Origin: Spinellus fusiger
Taxonomy: Eukaryota; Mucoromycota; Mucoromycetes; Mucorales; Phycomycetaceae
Direction of reading: 5' to 3'
Length of the DNA: 64,000 bases
Assembly: GCA_025094145.1 (NCBI GenBank)
Contig: JALLLS010000064.1
Span: forward strand, 124,001 to 188,000
Positions 10,316-20,393 of the stretch are shown here, one piece after another; the first letter of the stretch is position 1; each line of letters opens with the position of its first letter. The position numbers and the translations under genes are program-made. Below the pieces are notes generated by a model, which saw only the letters and a program-made list of their open reading frames with translations, did no database searches and was not told the DNA's origin.

Positions 10316-12773
10316 ATGTCTGTGTCTAGTCAGACAAGAAGATCTATTAAATCAACGGTGCACTTGAATAAGCCTGAATTGCAGGAATCTCTGTCTGTGT
10401 CTAGTCGGCAGCGGCAGAATAAGAAGGATGAAGTAAGGACAGGAGAAAAGAAGAGGATGAGTGGATTCCCTTGAGGATGAAAGAACAATTACTATTATTT
10501 ATTATTACTATTATTATTACTATTATTATTACTATTATTATTACTATTATTATTACTATTATTATTATTACTATTATTATTACTATTATTATTACAATTA
10601 CAATTACTATTACAATAATTATTACTATTACTATTACAATAATTATTACCATGACTATTACCATGACTATTACTATTACTATTATTATCATCAATTATTA
10701 ATTACTATCACTATCACTATTAAAAATATCATTATCATTAATAATTTGGCTAGGCCATACGCAAAAAGATTGAAAAAGAGTTATCTCGTAAGCGGTCTGG
10801 CTCTTCCAAAGCACGGCCCACAAAGAAGCTGTCGACAGTGTCTTCTCTCCGTCCTGCACAGGCGTTGACGGTAAAGCCATCCATGACCGTCATTGAAGCG
10901 GCGCAACTCATGGCAGCCAGGCGATGTGACTGCATACTGATGGTGGATGAGGAAGAGCGTCTTAGTGGAATACTGACTGTAAGTGAGAATGGAATAGAAT
11001 GGCCTGTGCTAATAGTTCAAGACAAAAGATATAGCCTACCGTGCAGTGGGTGAAGACAGAGATTTCCGGTAAGTCTCTTGTCACTGCAAAGGAGTCTGCT
11101 AAAGAAGAAGAAAGAACTCTACTAGTATCTGAGATTGCTACTAAAAACCCAATGTGTGTTACCTCTGATACGTGTGCCCAGGATGCCCTTCAACTGATGG
11201 CAACGCGCGGATTTCGGCATTTAGTAGGTGTTACACTGTCAATCCCCTTCTGATAGACTGTGTGTTTTCTCTCTGTCTCTGTGTGTCTTTGTGTGTCTTT
11301 GTGTGTCTCTGTGTGTCTCTATGTGTCTCTGTGTGTATTTCTATCGGCATCGGTGTATTTCTATCGGTATGCCACATGGATCGCCTCTCTTGTATTGCCT
11401 ATGTAGCCTGTGTGTAATGAAAATGGAGATGTCTTTGGCCTATTGGACATCACTCAATGTCTACAAGAAGTACGAGATAAATTGGGGCGTATCTATGGAT
11501 CCCTAAGCCAATTGGCTACCTGTTTGGAGAATGTAGAGCGTGAATGGCCCCACTCTTCTGTGTTGACCCACAGCATGGAGTCCATCAAGGATAAAATGAC
11601 ATGTCCTAATCTCGCTACACTCAGTCCCTACGCCATGCCTGTCCAAGTCTCTGTAAAGACACATGTGGATACGGTGGCTAAACTAATGAAGGAGTATCAG
11701 ACCACAGCTGTTCTGGTCATGGACGCTCGTGGACTGGCAGGGATTATCACTGTAAGTCGCATAAGACACCCAATGCACTCATTGAATCTGTCTCTAGTCA
11801 AAGGACATTGTACTGAGAGTAGTGGCTGCAGGCTTAATTCCTGCCGATTGCTCAGTGGTACGGGTCATGACACCCCATCCCGACACTGTCCCACCTTCCA
11901 CTAGCATTGTAGAAGCTCTTGATAAAATGCATGGTAACCAACTGCATTTCTTTGTCATCAACTCACCAGCTGAATACAAGAGGGCCTCTATCTTAATCTG
12001 CCCATTCTCCAGGATAAAGTGATTGTAGGACTTGTCGATGCTCTGCGTCTTACATGTGCTAGTCTTGAACAGGTAAGCCATCTTTGCTCGTTCAGTAGAT
12101 TGACACTCAGCTACATGCCATGGAGGGTGCCAATGAAGGGAAATTCTGGGCCAATGGGGATCCTCATGACAACGGATCTGCTCTTTCTGAGGTGCTGTCT
12201 CCCACAGCCCACTCCCCTTCAACTCCTGTGCCTTCTGTCATGGAGGCCCTTGAACACAGCAGCTACACTATGGGTTACTCAGACTGTCATGGGGAAAACA
12301 AGTCCAGTAGACACTCAGATCTCATGTCGGTGTCTCACCAAAGCACCTTTTCCTTCAAATTTGAGTACAGCGACAAGATGTATCGATTCCGTTCCACAAG
12401 CCATTTAAGTAGTGTGCATCATCACATCTTACGAAAGATCAGTCACCAAGCACCTGCCACTGTGGATTGGATCAGTGTGTCCTATATGGATGATGAAGAT
12501 GATGAAGTGCTTATGACGCATGATAGTGACCTGGAAGAAGCCATTGCTATGGCAGAGAAACAAGGTTTGGATCGTGTGCGTCTTGTTGTGCACGATAGCC
12601 GTCAGCAGAAATCCTTTCCTCCAGCTACAGCCAAGGAGGGTCTTTTTGGTGTCTTTTCATTCACAGGGCTGTGGAGGGAGAAGAGTGTACAGGAAATGAT
12701 GGTGCCTGCTGCTATGACTGTATTGGGATGTGCACTGCTGAGTGTGTTTTCCACAAAGAGAGGCTTCTATTAG
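10316..12773 (+). CDS. CBS-domain and PB1-domain membrane-anchored protein (Mug70-like)
   Basis: Eight exons: 10316..10432, 10754..10978, 11022..11068, 11115..11223, 11407..11751, 11798..11953, 12013..12072, 12111..12773 (1722 nt, 573 aa). A basic N-terminus leads into four CBS motifs (TVIEAAQLMAARRCDCILMV; then TKDIAYRAVGED; MCVTSDTCAQDALQLM; HVDTVAKLMKEYQTTAVLVM; SIVEALDKMHGNQLHFF). A PB1-like domain (FSFKFEYSDKMYRFRST, then DEDDEVLMTHDSDLEEAIAMA) precedes a C-terminal hydrophobic helix, VPAAMTVLGCALLSVF, which suggests a tail anchor. This order matches the fungal CBS/PB1 family. CBS pairs usually sense adenine nucleotides. The exon 6 donor (GTCATC) is weak and was chosen because the frame requires it; intron 1 is filled by a large microsatellite. 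Confidence 0.85.
10484..10735. repeat. (TAT/TAC)n trinucleotide microsatellite inside an intron
   Basis: Nearly uninterrupted ATT/ACT units in a twelve-base higher-order pattern (ATT ATT ATT ACT), decaying at the right edge into ACA/ATA/CAC variants. It fills most of the 321-nt first intron (10433..10753) of the CBS-PB1 gene. Open frames reading poly-Tyr or poly-Ile here are repeat shadows. Confidence 0.9.
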
Positions 12774-12782
12774 AATAGAGTT

Positions 12783-12893
12783 TATTTTTTATTTTATATT
12801 ATTTTATTATTTTATATTATTTTATTATTTTATATTATTTTATTATTCTATATTATTTTATTATTTTATATTATTTTATTATTTTATTTTACT
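12783..12893. repeat. ATTTTATATTATTTTATT tandem repeat downstream of the CBS-PB1 stop
   Basis: Several near-identical AT-only units begin about ten bases after the stop codon. The repeat may contribute the 3' untranslated region. Confidence 0.8.
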
Positions 12894-13217
12894 GATTTTG
12901 TTTGCTGTGCATTTCTTTGTATTTATTTATAACCTTCGATGTTGATCATAAAGTGATAAATAAAGACATACAGTTTCCATGCGGACGACGTGTGTTTCAT
13001 GGAGTACAGGATGCACTGACCTTGTTGTGGTTAAATCAGCGCTGTGTCTCCTTCCCTTCTTCCCTTCTTCCCTTCTTCCCTTCTTCCCCTCTACTCCTTT
13101 GTCTTGCCTCTCCACCAACCTTCTTTTAGCACTGGTCTTACCTTGGTGACAATAAGCGGGACACTTTTTCCGAGGTGAATTTACATCAAATTAAATTTGA
13201 AATAGCCAGCAAAGAGA

Positions 13218-13224
13218 TATAAAA
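13218..13224 (+). promoter_or_regulatory. TATA box candidate for the DP gene
   Basis: The sequence GAGATATAAAAGGGAC contains a canonical TATAAAA, ~150 bases before the chosen start at 13373. If used, transcription would begin near 13245-13255. Confidence 0.45.
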
Positions 13225-13372
13225 GGGACACCCTCTGTACCCATTTATGGAAGTAAGCAAAAAGAAATCTATAAAGATCAGTGGAGCCAGCAGTAGAGCC
13301 ACCTTACTAACAGTAGCATTTCTTCTTTCTTCTTCTTTTCTTTTTTTTTCATTCATTCACGCGTTGTTCTCC

Positions 13373-14447
13373 ATGTACCCCACACCTGCTCATCTCCACT
13401 CTTTTCCCTCTTCCAATGCCTACCATGCCTCCACACGATTAACGTCGCTCTTTGATCCGTCCTATACAAGTGTACACATAAGTTGGCCAAATGAACACTC
13501 CATTGATTTAAAGCCAGTACTGCCCAATGCTCCTTTGTTTGAGGAGCTGCCTTCTATCCATGATCTCATTACACCCACAACAAGCCCACGCATTGACACC
13601 TGCTCAGCCTTTTCCTCTTTCCATGGCAACCTCCTGTCTCCACACTCTGGCTCTATGGAGTCCTACCAAGGCCACATTCCATTGGGCAGTCCTGTATCAC
13701 AAGAACACATCCTCAGCACCCATCTACGTGCCTCCAAGGGTCTTCGCCACTTGAGCAAGAGGGTCTGTGAGAATGTAGCAAGGTTAGGAGTGACTACCTA
13801 TAGTGAGGTGGCCTATCAATTGGCACTCGAAACTAAATCTCTGGTAAGCCATAGAAAGAAAAGGGAAAAGACAGGGAAAAGACAGGGAGAATCTGACTTG
13901 AGATTAGCCAGGGTACAACCAAAGGAACATCCGACGTCGTGTCTATGATGCATTGAATGTATTGACAGCCATGAACATCATCACCAAGGACAAAAAGGAA
14001 ATCCGTTGGCTGGGGATTCCCTCTTCTCTGTCTGCCGAACCACATGCCTATGCATTGAGACAGAAGATTAAGCAGCAAGAACAGTTGATTGAAGAAATGT
14101 CCTCTCTCAACCAGCGTATTCATATTAGCCTAAAGAAGAAGAGGACGACGAGAATGGCACCGACAACCCAACCCATGTCTCCTGTTGCAACACCCGCCAG
14201 CAATGAAGGGGGCGTCTGTAGTCCTGAATTAGAGTGCAAATCCAATGTCTATGCCCATTTTGATGCTACTTCTGACACTATCTCTGACATCACTTCTGAC
14301 ACTCATTCCTACGCCAATGCCTACGCCTCCTCCTACCACTCCAGTAGCCATCACAATAGCAGTCACCATCCCAGATCCTGCTCTACCTTAACACAGAGCT
14401 ACTTTGATTACAGCACAGTCCCATCTCCCATAAGCACCTCTTCTTAG
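13373..14447 (+). CDS. TFDP: DP-family transcription factor (E2F partner)
   Basis: Two exons, 13373..13843 and 13908..14447; 1011 nt, 336 aa. Splicing with the acceptor GATTAG gives ...ETKSLPGYNQRNIRRRVYDA..., restoring the winged-helix DNA-binding domain: GLRHLSKRVCENVARLG, TTYSEVA, RRRVYDALNVLTAMNI and KKEIRWLGIP. These are diagnostic of DP rather than E2F proteins. A short coiled coil (LRQKIKQQEQLIEEM) follows, as in the DP dimerisation region. The C-terminus is Ser/His/Thr-rich and shorter than in animals. It should bind E2F and act on cell-cycle promoters. I prefer the ATG at 13373 because the 42 codons before it encode a hydrophobic, signal-like stretch unlikely in a nuclear factor and because a TATA box lies upstream. 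Confidence 0.9.
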
Positions 14448-15332
14448 TCAATGAACCTATAGATAACCATGCATGCCCTTGGAAATTAAGCCTGTTTTCC
14501 CCTTTTCTGTTTTCTGTTTTTTTTTTCCTTTTTTTTCCTTTCTTTTTTCCTTCTTTTTTCCTTATCTACCTTATCGTCTGTACAGGTGGAGGAAAAGAAA
14601 CATAAACTGCTAGAGCTAACTTATGAACATAGTCAATGAACCCATATGTATAAATGAACCCCCCCCCCTCTTTTTTGTTTTTATTTTTATTTGTTTTTGT
14701 TTGTTTTTGTTTTCTATCCTTTTATTCTGAATAAAATACGTCATTTCTTTCTTTTTATTAATTCAGAAAGGGTCAGTAGTCAACACACTAGGGGAAAAAA
14801 AAAGAGAGAAAGAAAAGAAAAAAGTACTATTGAGAATCATTGACCGGTCTTTGGAAAATGACACGACGATTGACTCCTCCACGCTTGTGGGATGACGGCC
14901 TATCTTTGATCGAGAATGAAAAAATAAAAAATAAAATATGAAAAAACCTATTATTTTTCCCTCTTTTATATACTTTTCCAAATACTAACAGTCACATTAG
15001 AGTGTCAAAAAAGAACTACCTAAAATAAGAAAAAGGGATAAAAAGGATAAAAAGGATAAAAAGGATAATAATGACTTTTTGCTGTCTGCTGAACATCACA
15101 GACGGTAGGACAACAGAGACATGCCAGTGACATGGCCTTTCTTGTCCATTCCCATCCTCCTTGTCGGACACTCAATAAAGAGTGTCGGCGATTCTTTATT
15201 ACACCGACCGGGCCTTGCAACTGTTCATTGATTACGAAATAGGAAAATATCCCTATAGGAGACAGGCAACAAGAAAATAGTCCTGCTTCTTGCAAGTCAC
15301 AATCGACAGCACAGTGTCTTGTCCACAGCCTT
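14448..15332. other. intergenic between DP and CHERP-like genes
   Basis: 885 bases rich in poly-T, TTTTC and TTTTTG simple sequence (14510-14760), with AAAAGGAT repeats at 15030-15066. No family signature appears in any frame. Confidence 0.55.
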
Positions 15333-17826
15333 ATGGATTCTCCTTATGGTAAAGAGAAAGAGAAAGAGAAAGAGAGAATGACAAAGAGTCGACCCACTGG
15401 AAGACTAACCCACCACTGTAGCTTATGCGGGGCTCCGTCCTCCTATGGGCTATTCTTTTATGCCCACCATACCTCATGAGCAGCTTATGCTCTCCGATAA
15501 ACACCAGGCTATGCGCACTACATTTGTAGATCTAGGGCCTGATAAGATGAAAAAGGTCTTGGATGACCTCCGTACAGTGCTTCAAATGATTATGCAGGAC
15601 TGTTCAAGGGCCAATATTGAGGTAGTGACTTGAACCACCAGCTACCAGCCACATGGAATACCCTCAAATAAGACACTCATAGATGTTCATAGGCAGGAAA
15701 GACGTGGGTGTTTGAGTACTGCACGCATCCTTCAAGAGCAGACAGCTGGGTGGACTTTATTCTGGCACTGTCTCTGTCAAAGGCCACATTTAACGAGAGA
15801 CTTCACCTGTTGTATCTGATCAATGATGTGTTATTCCATAGGTAGAGTAGAGAGAGAGGTGTAGACATCAAACTCACTGTACTAGTATTCGACGCCAGTT
15901 ATTATGGATGAAGAACTCGATTCTTCATCGACTTGTTCCCTTGCTAAGAACAGTGTACCATTGTCCTTCTGCTAACGAAGCTACACGGGCCAAAGTATCA
16001 AAGGCAGGTGTTGAGGGGGAGGATCCTGACGTGTTGTTGTTGTTGTTGTTTTTCTGTTTCTTATGGTGATATTTGTGCAGGTGATGACGATATGGAGTGA
16101 TAAACAGTTCTTTGAGCCTAGCATTATTCATTCTATGCGGGAAAATGTGTTGATTCCACCGCCACCTCAGATGCCAATGATGTACCCACCTGGTATGCAG
16201 GGAATGTCCGGTTTCCGACCACCACCACCACCACCACCACCATCTTCGGTTTTTGCACATCAAGGGCATCAAGGGCATCCTGGGCATCCTGGGTACTCTG
16301 GACACCAAGGACACCAAGGACACCAAGGACACCAAGAGTACTCTGGGTACTCTGGGTACTCTGAACACCAAGGACATCAAGAGTACTCTGGGTACTCTGG
16401 ACACCAAGGACCTACCTCACTTTCTCATTCTCACTCTACTACTTCTACTTCTACTAATTCTCCTCCTTATTCTTCTTCTCACCCTTCTCTTCCTCATCCA
16501 ACAGCAGCACCACCACCACCAGCAGCAGCAGTACCACCAGCAGCAGCAGTACCACCACCAACAACACCAGCAACACCAGCACCACAAGCACCAGCAACAC
16601 CAGCACCACAAGCACCAGCTCCACTAGCACCACCACTAGCACTAGCACCAGCTCCACCACTGCCACCACCAAAACACTATTCTTCTAGTCCACCTATCAC
16701 TGCCTCTGCTCCATCAGCAGGACCTCCCGTGTCTACTCCTCTCAAACGATACTACGAACTTCCTGCTGGCTTGATGGTGACAGTCCACAAGGTAAACCAT
16801 AAAACGCCATGTCTCTCTCTACAACATGCATGACAAGAATGGTGTGGTAAAGACAAGTGCGTTATATTACACAGAATGATCCAAATCCCTACACTCCTAT
16901 GGATCCTGCGACAATCCAAGGATTCAACCAAGGCCCAGTGTCTGAAGAAGAGCACCATGTTCTTCAAGAGGCTTTCCAGAATTTCTACAACGGTCTTGAT
17001 CTAAGAGATCCCACTGGCACGTTTGAGGAAAGTGCAGAAGGGCATGTGGACAGAAATGGATGGGAGCCCAATTATTTGGATAAGTTCTATGAACGACAGG
17101 CTCATTTTGTAAGTGAAACAAACAAACAAACAAACAAACAAGAGAGAGAGAGACTGAAGTATTGGTTATCAGAGAAAGAGCTATGAGGAGAAAGGTCATC
17201 CTGAACAACACAAACATCGCCATGTTAGTCCAGAAAGAGGGTAATACGGCATATACAAAGAAACAAAACAAAAGGGCATTGTACTTATAGCCTCTCTACA
17301 TACACCTAGTCGTTCTTGGTATCCTCATCATCGTAGTTGCAGTCGAAGCTTCAGTCGAGGCTCAGGTAGTCCAAGTCGTAGTCGTAGTCGTAGTCGTAGT
17401 CGTAGTCGCAGTCGTGGGCGTAGTCGCAGTCGTGGGCATGGACATGGACATGGACATAGCTATAGTCGTGGACGTGATCATAGTCGCAGTCTTAGTCGCA
17501 GTCTTAGTCGCAGCCGTAGTCGCAGTCGTAGTCGCAGCCGTAGTTATGGTCGTCCTCATGGTCCCAACTATAGTCGTCCTCATGGTCCTACGTATAGCCG
17601 TCGTAATTATAACCAAAGCCATAACCAAAGCCATAACCAAAGCCGTGGTCGAAGCTATAGTCGTGGCCAAACGCATATTCGTTCTCGTCCTCGCAGTCGT
17701 AGCTACAGCGGAAGTAGCCATAGTAGAAGCTACAGTCCTAGAAGTAGAAGCTACAGTCGTAGTCCTAGCCTCAGTCCTCACCGTGACCATGGCAAGAGTT
17801 ATGAAGAACGCCGCCTATTTAAATGA
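15333..17826 (+). CDS. CHERP: CHERP-like CID/RS-domain splicing-associated protein
   Basis: Eight exons: 15333..15348, 15422..15621, 15702..15841, 15886..16003, 16081..16791, 16875..17108, 17179..17240, 17310..17826 (1998 nt, 665 aa, phases consistent). A CID domain (residues ~30-170) shows TWVFEYCTHPSRADSWVDFI, LHLLYLINDVLFHS and VSKVMTIWSDKQFF. A Pro-rich and GHQGHQ-repeat segment follows. Next is the conserved ELPAGLM...DPATIQGF...NGWEPNYLDKFYE block that in animals marks CHERP, and the chain ends in a long Arg-Ser domain. CHERP associates with U2 snRNP and the C-terminal domain of RNA polymerase II. Intron 4 (16004..16080) has a GC donor; the frame leaves no GT alternative. The 16-nt first exon is the least certain part. 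No SURP module is visible N-terminally. Confidence 0.82.
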
Positions 17827-18078
17827 AATGCTCTCTTTTTCTTTTCTTTCTTCGTTGTTTATTATTACTGTATGTCTTTGAATGTCCTGCTTCTTCTGTT
17901 GAAGATAGTACAAGTCGTTTTTATTTTTTATCTTTTCATTTTATACATATACATATACATATACATATATATGTATATATATATGTATATGTGTGTGTGT
18001 GTGTATGTACAAGGATCCACTGCCTTATGCCTCTCATAAGTCTCAACCATGGCTTTTTCTTTTTCTTTTTTTCCAAAC

Positions 18079-19317
18079 TCACAAAGTCACTTTGTCTGAA
18101 TGCTTTATTGTATACAACCAAAGATCCCTTGCGCAATAAACATCCATGTCTCTTCCAAACTCACTGACAGCCAATGCACGGATTTCCTCCATCACCGACA
18201 AGGCGTGTTCATCCTCATCTCCTCTGTAACGTGCACTGAAATGAGTTAATATGAGTTTCTTTGCCTGCATTCTAGCCCCAAGACGCCCTGCCATTTGTGG
18301 CGTGGAATGGCCATGGGCTATAGCCTTTGCCTGCACTTGTTCATGCGTGGGGATCTCATTGGACCTGGTGTTCCTATCGAGGCTTGTGAGTGCATTGGTG
18401 GCTTCATGCACTAGTAGATGAGGCTGGTGGCAATGGGAGAGAACCGAGGAAGCATCGCATGTATCCCCCAAAATCACAATCTCTCTGCCTGGACGAGGTG
18501 TGGGTGGCTGCAGTAGATGGCCGTCAGGCAATGCAATAGGCTGGAGTGTGCGCTGAAGCTGACCAAGCAGAGCCATTGGGTTCTTGATGCCTTTTTCCCT
18601 GAGTTGTGCAGCATTCTTATCCAACAGAGGCAGTAGTGTCTTTGTATCCAGTGTGCCTGGCGAAGAGGGCTCTTTGATAATAAAGCCAAGGGATGGAATA
18701 GAATGTTGAATCGGAACCCCCAGCACTGTATAGAGGGTGTCTCCTTGAAGACACTCTAGAGGATAGTGAGGCTGTGGAGAGGTATCAAGATGAACATTGG
18801 TGCCTGGTAACTCATTAGGATGATAATCCGTACTTGTGTCTTCAGGATCTTTCTCCAACAATAGCTCATGGACACGGTAGGTGCGTCCAAGGTCAGCATA
18901 GGTGGATTTCAATGTTGTTCTTAGCCATAGTCGTAGTCTGCTTGGCCCATAAATCTCAATAGGAGGCAGTTCAGCCTGAGGATTCGCTTCACTTGGACTG
19001 TCTGTCATGCTGCAGAGTAAGGGAGCTAGACCAAAACAGTGGTCACCGTGCATATGTGTAATAAACACTCGAGTAATGCGTCTCATTCTGAGGGAGCTCT
19101 TCTGCAACTGATGCTGTGTGGCTTCTCCACAGTCAAACAGCCAGATATCACCGTTCAGACGAAGGGCCATTGACTGGTGGTTTCTTGTGGCACTAGGCTG
19201 GGCACTCCCTGTACCAAGAAACGTAATGTCCATCGAGACCACCATATTAGCTCTACTCAGGTAGGATGACGGTTGAATGAGGTGGCTATCAAGATGACGA
19301 CGTGCAAGAACAAACAT
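18079..19317 (-). CDS. ELAC1: tRNase Z, short (ELAC1-type) form
   Basis: A single exon of 412 aa. The metallo-beta-lactamase core is intact: the T-loop-like PSATRN at residues 41-46, LFDCGEATQ, and the zinc signature THMHGDH with H88, H90, D92 and H93. Further metal ligands are in ILGDTCDAS and in LTHFSARY. The enzyme removes 3' trailers from precursor tRNAs. The ~360-residue core is the short form; an extra N-terminal ~25 residues, MFVLARRHLDSHLIQPSS, are basic and amphipathic and could target mitochondria if the first ATG is used, while internal Met25 or Met29 would give a cytosolic or nuclear form. It converges on the CHERP-like gene, with only ~250 bases of TATACA repeats between. Confidence 0.93.
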   Translation of the reverse strand: MFVLARRHLDSHLIQPSSYLSRANMVVSMDITFLGTGSAQPSATRNHQSMALRLNGDIWLFDCGEATQHQLQKSSLRMRRITRVFITHMHGDHCFGLAPLLCSMTDSPSEANPQAELPPIEIYGPSRLRLWLRTTLKSTYADLGRTYRVHELLLEKDPEDTSTDYHPNELPGTNVHLDTSPQPHYPLECLQGDTLYTVLGVPIQHSIPSLGFIIKEPSSPGTLDTKTLLPLLDKNAAQLREKGIKNPMALLGQLQRTLQPIALPDGHLLQPPTPRPGREIVILGDTCDASSVLSHCHQPHLLVHEATNALTSLDRNTRSNEIPTHEQVQAKAIAHGHSTPQMAGRLGARMQAKKLILTHFSARYRGDEDEHALSVMEEIRALAVSEFGRDMDVYCARDLWLYTIKHSDKVTL

Positions 19318-19415
19318 GGGCGGCGATTGAATTATAGATATGTTCTCTCTCTCTCTCTCTTTTTCCTCTTTTTTTTTTCTTTTTTTTTTTCAAGATTTAT
19401 TAGGATGGAGGATAT

Positions 19416-20393
19416 TCAATAGTGGAGGGTATGGAAGGAAGTCCCCAGGTATGGCTCAGGAACAAGAGCAGCAGCTTCCAAGGGGTTGCCTTGGGAATCC
19501 GCTTCTTTGGAAGAGACATTCTTGGTGTTGGGGCGCAAGGGCTGGGCTACAGGAAGGTAATTTCCCAAGTGATCCAATTTCCTTACGAGAAAACATAGAA
19601 TAAGAATGATAAAGATAGGCAGATAGATCAATACACATTCGACCACTAGCCAAATGTTGTTAGAGGCTGTAGAAGTGTCCGTGTTGGGTGAGAGATACGT
19701 AGCCCATGAAAGTGCTGCCATAGTGGCAAGAGAGATGGATAGAAGCAGTGGAGACACCAGGAGGTAAATAAGGTTTCTTTTGTTTTGTCGTAAAACTCGA
19801 AGATGTCTATGTGATTGAAACTGGCGGCTTGTCCATACAATCAGCAGATTAAACACAGTCAGAACAGCCATACAGCTGATACAGATGGGCTCTGTTATGG
19901 GGTACATTTCTAATGTCTTGAAAATCAATAATACAATAGCATCTGCACTGTATAGGACAATGAGGGCTACATTCAGCCAGTAGGTCCATGGACGTACAGG
20001 GGACGGTGTAAGGTCGTCTTTACTGAGAACACACATGCTGGGGTCTATTAATGGCTTTTCTGCTGATTCAAAATATCGTAGACTTGCCCAGAGTGTACGT
20101 TGGGAAAATGCAATAGCAAGGTGATTAATAAATACAAGTTGTGATACAACAATGCCATTGAGTAATAAAAGTGAGAAGAGTGATAATCTATAGGCTGTCA
20201 TTCTCTGGAGAGTTGTGTCGATGAGTTCGTTGAAATGTGTTGCTTTCATTAACAGATCAATCGTCTCCAGTAGTGAAAAGAGAATGAAGGGTGTGAGGAG
20301 CCAACTTGAACGAATACGGATGAGTAGTAGAATGGCCAGGAATATAAACATAGCACTGTAGAACACCCATAAACACTGTTGTGGGGCTAGCAT
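19416..20393 (-). CDS. multi-pass (about seven helices) membrane protein, unknown function
   Basis: A single exon of 325 aa, starting MLAPQQCLWVFYSAMFIFLA. Hydrophobic segments occur at about residues 8-27, 32-50, 72-95, 140-160, 170-190, 215-235 and 255-275, followed by a ~45-residue polar tail. The pattern fits a seven-helix protein with an inside tail, but I recognise no RTA1, PTH11, GprK or opsin signature, so no function is assigned. The 3' end lies ~100 bases from the start of the tRNase Z gene on the same strand. Confidence 0.7.
   Translation of the reverse strand: MLAPQQCLWVFYSAMFIFLAILLLIRIRSSWLLTPFILFSLLETIDLLMKATHFNELIDTTLQRMTAYRLSLFSLLLLNGIVVSQLVFINHLAIAFSQRTLWASLRYFESAEKPLIDPSMCVLSKDDLTPSPVRPWTYWLNVALIVLYSADAIVLLIFKTLEMYPITEPICISCMAVLTVFNLLIVWTSRQFQSHRHLRVLRQNKRNLIYLLVSPLLLSISLATMAALSWATYLSPNTDTSTASNNIWLVVECVLIYLPIFIILILCFLVRKLDHLGNYLPVAQPLRPNTKNVSSKEADSQGNPLEAAALVPEPYLGTSFHTLHY

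Larger units (their letters stand above)
12774..13372. other. intergenic between CBS-PB1 and DP genes
   Basis: It contains the AT repeat, a (CCCTTCTT)n run around 13050-13090 and the promoter of the DP gene. An in-frame hydrophobic extension (from 13247) precedes the chosen DP start but looks like translated leader. Confidence 0.5.

Noticed and set aside
10461..10868. Open frames rich in poly-Tyr and poly-Ile on both strands
   Set aside because: They are translations of the ATT/ACT microsatellite that lies inside an intron of the CBS-PB1 gene.
13247..13372. Signal-peptide-like extension at the N-terminus of the DP-family factor
   Set aside because: The hydrophobic stretch precedes a nuclear DNA-binding protein; an internal ATG at 13373 downstream of a TATA box is a better start.
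17362..17881. Thr-rich minus-strand and Val-rich plus-strand frames
   Set aside because: Both are shadows of the Arg-Ser repeat exon of the CHERP-like gene.
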